Assembly (NCBI RefSeq): GCF_002741015.1
Contig: NZ_CP016616.1
Span: 3,753,501 to 3,817,500, forward strand
Origin: Microvirga ossetica
GTDB lineage: Bacteria; Pseudomonadota; Alphaproteobacteria; Rhizobiales; Beijerinckiaceae
Length of the DNA stretch: 64,000 bases
Direction: 5' to 3'
Shown: positions 49,429 through 58,051 of the stretch, one piece after another
Position numbering within the stretch: position 1 is the stretch's first letter
Layout: each line of letters opens with the position of its first letter
Program-made: the position numbers and the translations under genes
The notes under the pieces: generated by a model
What the model was told of the DNA's origin: nothing
Databases searched by the model: none
Seen by the model: the letters and a program-made list of their open reading frames with translations, nothing else

Positions 49429-49574
49429 AGACCATAAAGGGCCGCGTGAAGGAGGGCCTGGGCAAGGCCCTGGGTGACACGAAGCTAGAGACCGAAGGCA
49501 AGATGGACAAGGCGGAGGGCAAGGTCCAGAACGCCATCGGCGGCATGAAGGACTCGCTGCGCAAAAGCACCTGA
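49398..49574 (+). CDS. CsbD-family stress protein
   Basis: A 58-residue hydrophilic helical protein: MDNDRAEGSMKTIKGRVKEG, DTKLETEGKMDKAEGKVQNA and a GGMKDSLRK end. This is the CsbD signature (G.kGrvKEavGk..gd..lea.Gk.dka.Gk.q). CsbD proteins are general-stress induced and of unknown function. AGGAG lies upstream. Confidence 0.93.
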   Translation: MDNDRAEGSMKTIKGRVKEGLGKALGDTKLETEGKMDKAEGKVQNAIGGMKDSLRKST

Positions 49575-49595
49575 ATTTCATAGGAATAGCATGAG

Positions 49596-49625
49596 AAGGC
49601 CCGGCTTAAGCCGGGCCTTTTTTAT
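49596..49625. terminator. Bidirectional terminator between csbD and the TusA-like gene
   Basis: A near-perfect palindrome, AAGGCCCGGC...GCCGGGCCTT, followed by T on the plus strand. It serves the convergent ends of csbD and the TusA-like gene. Confidence 0.82.
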
Positions 49626-49846
49626 TGACCGACTTTGCGGATCACGAAGCTGATCCTGGCAGCTTCCTGCCTCTGCTCCTCCAGAACATCTCCCGTTTCC
49701 CGGATCAGATTGGGCACATCGATGCCCGCGAGAGGATCGGTGCAGATCACATGCAGCCTGTCTCCCGGCGCCGCGGCGAGCAGGGCCTTGCGCGTGCGAA
49801 GGGCGGGCAGAGGACATTTCAGGCCGGAGAGATCGAGTTCGATCAT
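49622..49846 (-). CDS. TusA/SirA-family sulfur carrier-like protein
   Basis: A 74-residue protein, MIELDLSGLKCPLPALRTRK. The CPxP motif Cys at residue 11 is the persulfide-carrying position, followed by a basic helix. TusA-like proteins pass sulfur for tRNA thiolation, molybdenum cofactor or other pathways. Its ATG overlaps the mobA stop (ATGA), which suggests a role linked to molybdenum enzymes such as formate dehydrogenase maturation. Confidence 0.9.
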   Translation of the reverse strand: MIELDLSGLKCPLPALRTRKALLAAAPGDRLHVICTDPLAGIDVPNLIRETGDVLEEQRQEAARISFVIRKVGQ

Positions 49847-50469
49847 CGAGGATATTCCCGGGAAACCCACATATTCGCCCGAGCCAGATCTTCAGGCGTA
49901 TTGATATTGAAAAACGGATCGACGGTCTCGATGGGCCATGACGCTTCGGCGCAACCGTGGACACTGACCCATACCCTCACACTGCGCATGTCTTTCTCCA
50001 CGATGGCCCGGCGAAGATCGTCGCGCAGGGACACGGGCCAGAGGCCGACGGCGAAGTGCGTCTGCTCACCCGACGAGGCGCAGGCGAGGGGTCGCTGTCC
50101 CTCCCGGCAGGCTTCGTGCAGGCGTCGAACCAGGTCCTTCGGAATGAACGGCGTATCTCCTGGAACGCTGACCACCCACTCGATCCGGGGGCGATGGGCG
50201 GCTGTCCATTCGAGCGCCGTCAGGATTCCCGCCAGAGGTCCCTGGTGACCGGGAATGACGTCGGGCACGACGGGAAGCCCTATGGCATCGAAGCGGGAGG
50301 AGCTTCCATTCGCATTGAGAATCAGGCTCTCGCATTGCGGGGCAACGCGCTCCCTCACATGGTCGAGCAGCGTCTGCCCTCCAAGGACGAGCAGCGATTT
50401 CTCCTGACCACCCATGCGCCGCGACAGGCCGCCGGCCAGGATGACCCCGAGGGTGGGCGGTGGCGTCAT
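49843..50469 (-). CDS. mobA: Molybdenum cofactor guanylyltransferase MobA
   Basis: A 208-residue GT-A-fold nucleotidyltransferase: LGVILAGGLSRRMGGQEKSL (nucleotide-binding loop), VVPDVIPGHQGPLAGILTAL and the metal-binding Asp in VVSVPGDTPFIP. It adds GMP to molybdopterin. Upstream is mrp (10 bp gap) and downstream a TusA-like gene: one operon for cofactor and sulfur handling. Confidence 0.94.
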   Translation of the reverse strand: MTPPPTLGVILAGGLSRRMGGQEKSLLVLGGQTLLDHVRERVAPQCESLILNANGSSSRFDAIGLPVVPDVIPGHQGPLAGILTALEWTAAHRPRIEWVVSVPGDTPFIPKDLVRRLHEACREGQRPLACASSGEQTHFAVGLWPVSLRDDLRRAIVEKDMRSVRVWVSVHGCAEASWPIETVDPFFNINTPEDLARANMWVSREYPR

Positions 50470-50479
50470 GAAAGCCCGC

Positions 50480-51607
50480 TCATTCGATCACGATGCGCGG
50501 GGCGGGCTTGGCGGCAGCGCCTCCCGACAGGGATGCCCAGACCTGCTGCGCCATGTCCTTGTAGATTGTCGCATGCGGCCCCTCGGGATCGGCGACCACA
50601 ACGGGGCGTCCCGCATCGGACAATTCGCGGATCGTCATGTTGAGGGGCACCTCGCCGAGGAAGGGCACGTCCAGGCGCTTGGCTTCTTCCCGGGCGCCGC
50701 CGTGCCCGAAGATATGGGATTCTTGGCCGCAATGGGGGCAGACGAAGGTGGCCATGTTCTCGACGATGCCGAGGATCGGGATCTCCACCCGCTTGAACAT
50801 GGAAACCCCGCGCCGGGCATCGATCAGCGCGAGATCCTGAGGCGTCGAGACGATGACCGCGCCGGCGAGCGGCGTGGCCTGAGCCATGGTGAGCTGGGCG
50901 TCGCCGGTGCCCGGCGGCATGTCGACCACCAGCACGTCGAGATCGCCCCAGGCGACCTCGCGCAGCATCTGGGTGATCGCCGACATCACCATGGGACCGC
51001 GCCAGATCATGGCGGCCTCTTCCTCGACCAGGAAGCCGATGGACATGACCTTGAGGCCGTAGGCCTCCATGGGCTCCAGGATGCGGTTCTCAAGCAGGCG
51101 CGGCTTGCCATGGATGCCGAGAAGCTTCGGCATCGACGGACCGTAGATGTCGGCATCGAGAAGGCCGACCTTCAGCCCGAGCGCCTTGAGGCCGAGCGCC
51201 AGGTTCGCGGCGGTGGTCGACTTGCCGACGCCGCCTTTGCCGGAGGCGACGGCGATCACATGTGCCACGCCGGGGATGCGCTGGTTCTTCGGCTGAGCCG
51301 CTGCCCGGGGCCGCTGCGCTGCCGCAGGCGAGGGAGGCGCTCCCGCGGATCCTGTGGGCCGGTCGGCGGTCAGGCTCGCAAAGACGCCCGTGACCGAAGG
51401 CAGGCCCTGCACGGCGGTGACGGCAGCCTGCCGCACGCGTTCCATGTCGGCGGCCTCGGAGGGATCGATGGTGATCGAGAACATGACCCGGCCGGCATCG
51501 TCCACCACCACGTCGGAGAGGCGGCCGGAGGCGACGAGGCCGGTCCCCTTCGCATCGACCGGAACGGTCGACAGAGCCTGCAGCACATGTTCACGGGTGA
51601 TCGCCAC
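50480..51607 (-). CDS. mrp: Mrp/NBP35 (ApbC) iron-sulfur carrier ATPase
   Basis: A 375-residue protein. An N-terminal MIP18-like domain (residues 1-90), a Pro/Ala linker, then the P-loop ATPase: deviant Walker A GKGGVGKSTTAANLAL, DADIYGPSMPKLLG and VVDMPPGTGDAQLT. The CPHC motif, in NMATFVCPHCGQ, binds a bridging Fe-S cluster. Delivers Fe-S clusters to apo-proteins. First gene of the mrp-mobA-tusA unit. Confidence 0.95.
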   Translation of the reverse strand: MAITREHVLQALSTVPVDAKGTGLVASGRLSDVVVDDAGRVMFSITIDPSEAADMERVRQAAVTAVQGLPSVTGVFASLTADRPTGSAGAPPSPAAAQRPRAAAQPKNQRIPGVAHVIAVASGKGGVGKSTTAANLALGLKALGLKVGLLDADIYGPSMPKLLGIHGKPRLLENRILEPMEAYGLKVMSIGFLVEEEAAMIWRGPMVMSAITQMLREVAWGDLDVLVVDMPPGTGDAQLTMAQATPLAGAVIVSTPQDLALIDARRGVSMFKRVEIPILGIVENMATFVCPHCGQESHIFGHGGAREEAKRLDVPFLGEVPLNMTIRELSDAGRPVVVADPEGPHATIYKDMAQQVWASLSGGAAAKPAPRIVIE

Positions 51608-51814
51608 GTCGATATCTCCTGGATGGCTCCGGTTTGCTGCCCTCCCATGTATAGGGTGCGAGGGCGATCGTTAAGACGGTCCCGGGCCGCTTGGCGCGAC
51701 ATCCCGAACCAAACCGCACCCTGTCCGTTGTTCACCCGACCTCCCGGGACCCGGGCCGAACGACGGTCCGCACCGATCTTCCCAGGGACAGAGACAACGA
51801 TCGAGGAGACGATG

Positions 51815-52318
51815 ATGCACCAACACGGCCATAACGATCCGAATGCCGGAAAGCTCTACGAGCTGATCAAGGACGTGCGGATCGCCATGATGACCACCGT
51901 CGATACGGACGGCACGCTTCACAGCAGGCCCATGCACAATCAGGAAGCGGACGAGCATGGCGACCTCTGGTTCTTCACGCAGATCCAGTCTCCCAAGACC
52001 ACCGAACTCTCCCGCGACAACGAGGTCAACCTGGCCTACAGCGATCCGAGCAGCCAGACCTATGTGTCGGTGACCGGCCGGGCCGAGATCGTGCGCGACA
52101 AGGCAACGATCCAGGATAAGTGGTCCGAGCCCTTGCGGGCCTGGTTCCCGGAGGGTGTCGACGATCCGCAGATCGCCCTGATCCGCGTTCATCCGGCGAA
52201 AGGCGAGTACTGGGACAGCCCGTCCTCCACGCTGGTGCATCTCTACGGCTACGCAAAGGCCGCCATCACCGGCCAGCCGCTGAATCCGGGCGATCAGGCC
52301 AAGGTCAATCTGAGCTGA
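51815..52318 (+). CDS. Pyridoxamine-5'-phosphate-oxidase-fold general stress protein
   Basis: A 167-residue flavin-binding split-barrel protein: AGKLYELIKDVRIAMMTTVD, GTLHSRPMHNQEADEHGDLW, FFTQIQSPKTTELSRDNEVN, YVSVTGRAEIVRDKATI and a C-terminal EYWDSP. Matches the general stress protein 26 family, not true PdxH. The second of two adjacent ATGs is better spaced from AGGAG. Divergent from mrp. Confidence 0.9.
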   Translation: MHQHGHNDPNAGKLYELIKDVRIAMMTTVDTDGTLHSRPMHNQEADEHGDLWFFTQIQSPKTTELSRDNEVNLAYSDPSSQTYVSVTGRAEIVRDKATIQDKWSEPLRAWFPEGVDDPQIALIRVHPAKGEYWDSPSSTLVHLYGYAKAAITGQPLNPGDQAKVNLS

Positions 52319-52343
52319 TTTCTCGCTGCAATGCGAAATATTC

Positions 52344-52366
52344 AGGGGCCGCTTGCGGCCCCTTTT
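52344..52366 (+). terminator. Terminator after the PPOX stress gene
   Basis: GGGGCCGC / GCGGCCCC stem with a two-base loop and TTTT tail. Confidence 0.75.
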
Positions 52367-52500
52367 CTTTGGTCTTTCTTATCCTACCTTTACGTCACAA
52401 ACTTGGGTATAGTTACGCTTAAGAAAACGAAAGAAGCCGAGGACAATCGGCTCGGTCGCCACAACCATAATGTGCCAGGGGGCTTATCTGGGAGGAAACA

Positions 52501-53766
52501 ATGAAGACCGTCCTGCTTGCTGCCGTCTCAGTTGTTGCACTCGCGTCCTCGAGCTTCGCTCAGCCTGCTACTCAATCTCCGACCGGCAATCTGGAGAAAC
52601 TCTCGTCGTTCCAAAGCACGGGAACCGCTGAGCCGCGGCCCGTCGCACAGGAAGGGCGGCGAGCCGATGCCATCCGGAAGAATCTCGAGAAGATCAAGCT
52701 TCCGGCCGGATTCAAGGTCGATCTTTATGCGATCGTGCCCGATGCGCGCCACATGGCTGTGGGTCCCAATGCCGGCGTGGTTTTCGTCGGCACGCGCAAG
52801 AACAATGTCTATGCCGTCACGGACCGCGACAAGGATCGGGTTGCCGATGAGGTGAAGCAATTTGCTCCTTCGGTCTCGTTCAAGATTCCCAACGGCGTCT
52901 GCTTCTCGCGCGACGGCGTTCTCTACGTGGCGGAGCAGAACCGCGTGCTGCAATTCCCGGCCGCCGAGTTCTTCTATGAAGGGCCGGATGTCGCCGCTTT
53001 CGTCGTGGCCAAGCAGGGCGATCTCATTCCTCCGACCGAGGAGAGCTACAACCATACGGCGCGTGTCTGCCGGATCGGTGCGGACAACAAGCTCTACATC
53101 GCGCTCGGCCAGCCCTTCAACGTGCCGCCGAAGGACAAGTTGGACCTGTTCAAGCGCGCCGGGATCGGCGGCGTCGTCCGCATGGATCAGGACGGCAAGA
53201 ACCATGAGGTCTATGCGACAGGGATCCGCAATTCGGTCGGCATGGACTTCAATCCGGGCGACAAGACGCTCTGGTTTACCGACAACCAGGTCGACGGCAT
53301 GGGGGACGATCAGCCTCCCGGAGAGCTCAACCGCATCGCCAATGCGGGACAGAATTTCGGCTTCCCCTACTACGGCGGCGGCACGGTCCGCACGGTCGAG
53401 TACAAGGACGATCCGGTTCCGGCCGGCGTGATCGGTCCGCAGGCCGAAATGGATCCGCATGCGGCCGATCTCGGCATGATGTTCTACACCGGAAGGATGT
53501 TCCCCCAGACCTATCAGGGCGGCATCTTCTCGGCCCAGCACGGCTCCTGGAACCGCACCAAGCCCGTCGGGGCGCGCGTCATGTTCACGCCGCTCAAGCC
53601 GGACGGCACGGCCGACAAGCCCCAGGTCTTCGCGGAGGGCTGGCTGACGGAGAACGGGGAATATCTCGGACGGCCGGTGGATGTCGCCATGCTGCCGGAC
53701 GGTTCGCTCCTGGTCTCGGATGACACGGCCGGCGCGATCTATCGCATCTCCTACGAAGGTCGGTAA
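52501..53766 (+). CDS. PQQ-type sugar dehydrogenase (GDH-B/L-sorbosone family)
   Basis: A 421-residue periplasmic six-bladed beta-propeller. Signal peptide (MKTVLLAAVSVVALASSSFA, cleavage before QPATQ). RHMAVGPNAGVVFVGTRKNN, GIRNSVGMDFNPGDKTLWFT, NAGQNFGFPYYGGG, IFSAQHGSWNRTKPVGARV and VDVAMLPDGSLLVSDDTAGA are the family blade motifs. PQQ dependence is inferred from family. A c-type cytochrome gene lies directly downstream as likely electron acceptor. Good GGAGG before the ATG. Confidence 0.9.
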   Translation: MKTVLLAAVSVVALASSSFAQPATQSPTGNLEKLSSFQSTGTAEPRPVAQEGRRADAIRKNLEKIKLPAGFKVDLYAIVPDARHMAVGPNAGVVFVGTRKNNVYAVTDRDKDRVADEVKQFAPSVSFKIPNGVCFSRDGVLYVAEQNRVLQFPAAEFFYEGPDVAAFVVAKQGDLIPPTEESYNHTARVCRIGADNKLYIALGQPFNVPPKDKLDLFKRAGIGGVVRMDQDGKNHEVYATGIRNSVGMDFNPGDKTLWFTDNQVDGMGDDQPPGELNRIANAGQNFGFPYYGGGTVRTVEYKDDPVPAGVIGPQAEMDPHAADLGMMFYTGRMFPQTYQGGIFSAQHGSWNRTKPVGARVMFTPLKPDGTADKPQVFAEGWLTENGEYLGRPVDVAMLPDGSLLVSDDTAGAIYRISYEGR

Positions 53767-53777
53767 GCACCCATCGA

Positions 53778-53805
53778 CGGGCGCGCCATGAGGCGCGCCC
53801 GTTTT
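53778..53805 (+). terminator. Hairpin between the dehydrogenase and cytochrome genes
   Basis: Perfect 10-bp stem CGGGCGCGCC / GGCGCGCCCG with a 4-nt loop and TTTT. It lies 11 bp after the stop and may attenuate read-through into the cytochrome gene. Confidence 0.75.
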
Positions 53806-53821
53806 CCTTGAAAGGTCGGTC

Positions 53822-54151
53822 ATGACAACGATCCGTGTCCTCGCCCTGACGGGACTGTTCCTGACCAGTCTCGCTTTCGATCAAGCTGATGCGGGCGATG
53901 CCAGGGCAGGGCGCCAGAAGATCACCACCTGCCAGGCCTGCCATGGGCTCGACGGCCTGTCGAAGAACCCGGAATCGCCTAATCTGGCTGGGCAGATCGA
54001 GAGTTACCTGACCCGGAGCCTGGAAGCCTTCCGTTCGGGCGAGCGCAAGAACGATGCCATGAACATCGTAGCGAAGGAGCTGTCCGACGAGGACATCGCC
54101 GATGTTTCGGCCTATTACGCGTCGATCCAGGTCGATGTCCTGCCGCCATGA
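53822..54151 (+). CDS. Class I cytochrome c (c553-like)
   Basis: A 109-residue periplasmic monohaem cytochrome. Signal peptide (MTTIRVLALTGLFLTSLAFD, cleavage near ADAGD), haem motif CQACH, distal Met probably in NDAMNIVAKEL, and ADVSAYYASI as the C-terminal helix. Positioned behind the PQQ-type dehydrogenase, it likely accepts its electrons. AAAGG before ATG. Confidence 0.9.
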   Translation: MTTIRVLALTGLFLTSLAFDQADAGDARAGRQKITTCQACHGLDGLSKNPESPNLAGQIESYLTRSLEAFRSGERKNDAMNIVAKELSDEDIADVSAYYASIQVDVLPP

Positions 54152-54241
54152 CTGCCCTGCGCGTTCTCAATAGCCGGCGCCCTTTCATCATGGACAGGCA
54201 CCCGCTATTGTCTCGCCTCCCTTGAGCGGCAGGAGCAGGCG

Positions 54242-55534
54242 ATGGCGGACATCGCAACACGGGTCTACAACCATACCTGGAAGATCGACCCGATCGTCCG
54301 GTCCGTCCTCGATACGGATTTCTACAAGCTCTTGATGGCGCAGACGATCTTTCGCCGCCATCGGGACGTGAAGGTCACGTTCGGCATCCATAACCGCACC
54401 ACCCGCATCCGCCTCGCCGACATTATCGATGCGGGCGAGTTGCGTGAGCAGCTCGACCATGTGCGCAGCCTGTCCCTGAGCCGGGGCGAGTCCACCTTTC
54501 TGCGCGGCAACACCTTCTACGGCAAGCGCCAGATGTTCTCGCCGGAATTCATGGACTGGCTCGAGACCTTCCGCTTCCCGGAATACCTTCTCGAGAAGGA
54601 GGACGGCCAGTATGTGCTGACCTTCCACGGTCCGTGGATCGAGACCACCATGTGGGAGATCCCGGCGCTCGCGATCCTCAACGAATTGCGCTCGCGCGGC
54701 GTGCTCAAGGGCATGGGGAAGTTCGAGCTCCAGGTGCTCTATGCCCGCGCCATGACACGGGTCTGGGAGAAGATCGAGCGTCTGAGAAAGCTCCCCGATC
54801 TCTCGATCTCCGATTTCGGCACCCGCCGCCGCCACGGCTTCCTCTGGCAGGATTGGTGCGTGCAGGCGATGATGGAAGGGCTCGGATCGTCGTTCCTCGG
54901 CACGTCGAACTGCCTTATCGCCATGCGGCAGGAGGTGGAGGCCGTGGGCACGAACGCCCATGAGCTGCCCATGGTCTATGCGGCCCTGACCGATAGCGAC
55001 GAGGAGCTCGCCGGGGCGCCGTACCGTGTGCTGGCCGACTGGCAGCAGGATTACGAGGGCAACCTGCGCGTCATCCTGCCCGATACCTACGGCACCACGA
55101 ACTTCCTGCGCAACGCGCCGGAATGGGTGGCGTCATGGACAGGCATTCGCGTCGATTCGAAGGATCCGATCGAGGGCGGCGAGGAGGCCATCGAATGGTG
55201 GCACCAGCGCGGGCAGAATCCGAAGGAGAAGCTTGCGATCTTTTCCGACGGGCTCGATGTCGATGTGATCGAGCGCATCCATCGCCATTTCCGCGGGCGC
55301 ATGCGCATCGGCTATGGCTGGGGCACGCTTCTCACCAACGACTTCCGCGGGCTTGCTCCCGACGGCAAGCTCGACCCGATCTCCATCGTCTGCAAGGTGA
55401 TCTCGGCGGATGGAAGGCCGACGGTCAAGCTGTCCGACAATCCGACGAAGGCCCTGGGGACGTCGGCCGACATCGAGCGCTACAAGCGCGTCTTCCACGT
55501 GGGAGAACAGGTTTCTCAACCGGTTTTGGTGTGA
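54242..55534 (+). CDS. pncB: Nicotinate phosphoribosyltransferase
   Basis: A 430-residue enzyme of the NAD salvage (Preiss-Handler) pathway forming nicotinate mononucleotide. [80 protein letters not shown] and [14 protein letters not shown] are family signatures. Full length. Four bases separate it from pxpA. Confidence 0.96.
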   Translation: MADIATRVYNHTWKIDPIVRSVLDTDFYKLLMAQTIFRRHRDVKVTFGIHNRTTRIRLADIIDAGELREQLDHVRSLSLSRGESTFLRGNTFYGKRQMFSPEFMDWLETFRFPEYLLEKEDGQYVLTFHGPWIETTMWEIPALAILNELRSRGVLKGMGKFELQVLYARAMTRVWEKIERLRKLPDLSISDFGTRRRHGFLWQDWCVQAMMEGLGSSFLGTSNCLIAMRQEVEAVGTNAHELPMVYAALTDSDEELAGAPYRVLADWQQDYEGNLRVILPDTYGTTNFLRNAPEWVASWTGIRVDSKDPIEGGEEAIEWWHQRGQNPKEKLAIFSDGLDVDVIERIHRHFRGRMRIGYGWGTLLTNDFRGLAPDGKLDPISIVCKVISADGRPTVKLSDNPTKALGTSADIERYKRVFHVGEQVSQPVLV

Positions 55535-55538
55535 CGGA

Positions 55539-56297
55539 ATGATCATCGATCTCAACTGCGATATGGGCGAAGGCTTCGGCCCCTGGCCGATGGGAGACGA
55601 CGAGGCGATGCTCGACATCGTGTCCTCCGCCAACATCGCCTGCGGCTATCATGCGGGCGATCCTTCGATCATGTTCCGCACCGCGGAGACGGCGAAGCGC
55701 AAGGGCGTCGCCATCGGCGCGCATCCCGGCTTCAACGACCTGCACGGATTCGGCCGCCGCGTGATCCGCGGCGATTCACCGGCCGAGATCGAGCGCATGG
55801 TCGCCTACCAGATCGGCGCCATGCAGGCCGTCGCTTCGCTTGCGGGGCACAAGGTCACCTATGTGAAGGCGCATGGCGCGCTCAACAACATGGCCAACGA
55901 GGACATGGACTTGGCGCTTGCCATCGCCCGCGCCATCAAGGGCGTGGATGCGAGCCTGATCAATGTCTGCATGCCGGGCCTTTTGATGGAGAAGGCCTCC
56001 CACTCGGTCGGCGTACCGGTCGCTCGCGAGATCTTTGCCGATCGCACTTATGAGGATGATGGCACGCTCACCAGCCGCAAGAAGCCCGGTTCCGTTCTGC
56101 ACGATGCGGAATTTGCCGCCGAGCGCATCCTCCGCGCCGTCCAGGACCGGGCCATAACGACGGTTTCCGGCAAACGGATACCGGTCGAGATCGACACGAT
56201 CTGCGTTCACGGCGACGAGCCCAGCGCAGTTGCGATGGCGCGCACGGTGCGGGCGAAGCTCGAGGCGAACGGCGTTAAGATCAGGCCGTTTTCGTGA
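55539..56297 (+). CDS. pxpA: 5-oxoprolinase subunit A (LamB/YcsF family)
   Basis: A 252-residue protein: [87 protein letters not shown] and TICVHGDEP. The family subunit acts with PxpBC in ATP-dependent opening of 5-oxoproline. No pxpB/pxpC is next to it here; it sits four bases after pncB. Its subunits may be elsewhere. Confidence 0.93.
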   Translation: MIIDLNCDMGEGFGPWPMGDDEAMLDIVSSANIACGYHAGDPSIMFRTAETAKRKGVAIGAHPGFNDLHGFGRRVIRGDSPAEIERMVAYQIGAMQAVASLAGHKVTYVKAHGALNNMANEDMDLALAIARAIKGVDASLINVCMPGLLMEKASHSVGVPVAREIFADRTYEDDGTLTSRKKPGSVLHDAEFAAERILRAVQDRAITTVSGKRIPVEIDTICVHGDEPSAVAMARTVRAKLEANGVKIRPFS

Positions 56298-56402
56298 TCG
56301 CATCCTTTCTATGAAGCTCGTTCCTCAGAGAAAGAGATTTGAATTCGCAAAGTAGTAGCGTCTGGTCTGCCCCAGATTGCGCAGAGGTTACTACGGCGTA
56401 TC

Positions 56403-56526
56403 ACCTCTCCCCGGTGGGGAGAGGTCGAGCGCAGCGAGGGTGAGGGGGAGAGCGCTCTCCGGAGAGAACCTGTAACCCCTCACCCGCCGCACTGACGCGC
56501 GTCGACCTCTCCCTCAAGGAGAGGTT
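56403..56526. repeat. Rhizobiales-type intergenic palindromic repeat
   Basis: Arms built of CCTCTCC...GGGGAGAGGTCGA (56404-56428) and TCGACCTCTCC...GGAGAGG (56502-56524), with inner GGGTGAGGGG / CCCCTCACCC arms, fold into one long cruciform or stem-loop. This sequence type recurs across Rhizobiales genomes. Confidence 0.85.
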
Positions 56527-56560
56527 GGGCTGCGCTTTGCTGGTTTTCCGCTTCAGCTTT

Positions 56561-57433
56561 TCAGCTCATGAACGCCCGCGCGAGAAAAGGCTCCAGAGCC
56601 GCCAGCGTTTCTTCCGGTGCCTCCTCGGCGAGGTAGTGTCCGCAATCGATGCTGTGGCCTTCGACGCGGTCGGCCCAGTCGCGCCAGACGGCCGGCACGT
56701 CGTACCATCGATCGAGGCCGTTCTTCCTCGCCCACAGCGCCTGCACCGGGCACGCGATCCGCCGTCCCGACCTCTGGTCCTCTTCGTCGAGACGCATGTC
56801 GATGGTCGCGCCGGCGCGGTAATCCTCGCACATGGCGTGGATCGTTGCCGGATCGGTGTAGCAGCGGCGGTATTCGGAAAGCGCTTCCTCGTCGAAGAGC
56901 GCGCGTCCGCGGCGCAGGTAGAACACGTCGGGATCCGATGCGATCAGGCGCTCGGGGATGGGATGCGGCTGGGCGAGGAAGAACCAGTGCCAGTAGCCCA
57001 TGGCGAAGGACATGTCCGTGCGCTGGAAATGCTCGGCCGTGGGGATGATGTCGAGCACCGAGAGAGCGGCGATGCGCTCTGGATGGTCGAGCGCCATGCG
57101 ATAGGCGCAGCGTCCGCCGCGATCGTGGCCCACCACGGCGAAACGCTCGAAGCCGAGCGCCTGCATGACTTCAACCATGTCGCGCGCCATGGCGCGCTTG
57201 GAATAGGGCGCATGATCCTCCGCGGTCGGAGGCTTGGAGCTGTCGCCGTAGCCGCGCAGGTCGGCGCAGACGACGCTGTATGTCTCGGCTAGCCTGGGCG
57301 CCACCTTGTGCCACATGGCGTGGGTCTGCGGATGCCCGTGCAGCAGCAGCACGGGCGGGCCGCTGCCGGCATGGCGCAGGTTGATGACGGCCTCTGACGT
57401 GTCGATCCGGCGATGGGTGAAGGTCTCGAACAT
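56561..57433 (-). CDS. Fluoroacetate/haloacetate dehalogenase-type alpha/beta hydrolase
   Basis: A 290-residue alpha/beta hydrolase. Oxyanion motif LLLHGHPQTHAMWHKVAP. The nucleophile elbow GHDRGGR has Asp104 with Arg105 and Arg108, as in fluoroacetate dehalogenases. MGYWHWFFLAQP holds the His-Trp pair that cradles the halide, and EGHSIDCGHYLAEEAP holds the catalytic His. These positions together favour defluorinase/haloacetate dehalogenase over epoxide hydrolase. Substrate identity is not proven. It lies next to a large intergenic repeat. Confidence 0.85.
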   Translation of the reverse strand: MFETFTHRRIDTSEAVINLRHAGSGPPVLLLHGHPQTHAMWHKVAPRLAETYSVVCADLRGYGDSSKPPTAEDHAPYSKRAMARDMVEVMQALGFERFAVVGHDRGGRCAYRMALDHPERIAALSVLDIIPTAEHFQRTDMSFAMGYWHWFFLAQPHPIPERLIASDPDVFYLRRGRALFDEEALSEYRRCYTDPATIHAMCEDYRAGATIDMRLDEEDQRSGRRIACPVQALWARKNGLDRWYDVPAVWRDWADRVEGHSIDCGHYLAEEAPEETLAALEPFLARAFMS

Positions 57434-57479
57434 GATGCTGTTGTCCTACACTTTTCGCATCCGTGCCAGTGCAGGGACC

Positions 57480-58025
57480 TCACCAGGAGCGGCGCTCGCC
57501 GTTGTCGATATGGATGATGCCGTTCCGATAGATCTTGAGGCCTCCCACCTGCGGGTGGCTGCGCAGATAGGCCATCACGCCGCGCCCGCGGGCATGGACC
57601 CGGAAATCGATGGCGCGGCAGGAGAGATGAAGGGACTGACGGGCGCCGCCGGCACGCCAGTTGCGGCCCCGGTTGCGATGGGTGGATTCGACGCTCACCG
57701 GGCCGAACTTCTCCGCCACGGAGGCGACGACCTCCCGCAGGTCGCCCGGGATGCAGTTGGTCGGGGCGGTGTCACGCAGGGCGATAGTGCCTTGCGAGAC
57801 GAGCGACGCGAAGCCAGGGAGAACACGAGCATCCGGCATGCTCCCGGTGACGTCGGGATCCTGTATCTCGTCGTGCGAGGGCAGGCTGGCATATTGCGCC
57901 GGAGGGATGATGATTCCCCCGTCTCCGCCTTCCGCCCGCAGCATCGCCTTCGACGTTCCCAGCAGGGCGATGCAGATCGTGAACGCAAGCATGGATGCAT
58001 GGCGAACGCGACACTTGATGCTCAT
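57480..58025 (-). CDS. DUF882/YcbK-like periplasmic peptidase (M15 family)
   Basis: A 181-residue protein with an N-terminal signal or anchor (RHASMLAFTICIALLGTSKA). The C-terminal half contains THRNRGRNWRAGGARQSLHL, RAIDFRVHARGRGVMAYLRS and GIIHIDNGERRSW. The His-x(6)-Asp and terminal His pattern is that of zinc D,D-peptidases of the VanY/M15 type, which act on peptidoglycan. An ISNCY-type element has landed 27 bp upstream of the start and separates it from its native promoter region. Confidence 0.82.
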   Translation of the reverse strand: MSIKCRVRHASMLAFTICIALLGTSKAMLRAEGGDGGIIIPPAQYASLPSHDEIQDPDVTGSMPDARVLPGFASLVSQGTIALRDTAPTNCIPGDLREVVASVAEKFGPVSVESTHRNRGRNWRAGGARQSLHLSCRAIDFRVHARGRGVMAYLRSHPQVGGLKIYRNGIIHIDNGERRSW

Positions 58026-58051
58026 CGGGTTCTCCCGTTTCGAGCCCCTGT

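Noticed and set aside
50414..51814. Upstream part of the 634-codon frame ending in the PPOX gene
   Set aside because: It lies opposite mrp and only the last 167 codons form a known domain with a proper ribosome site.
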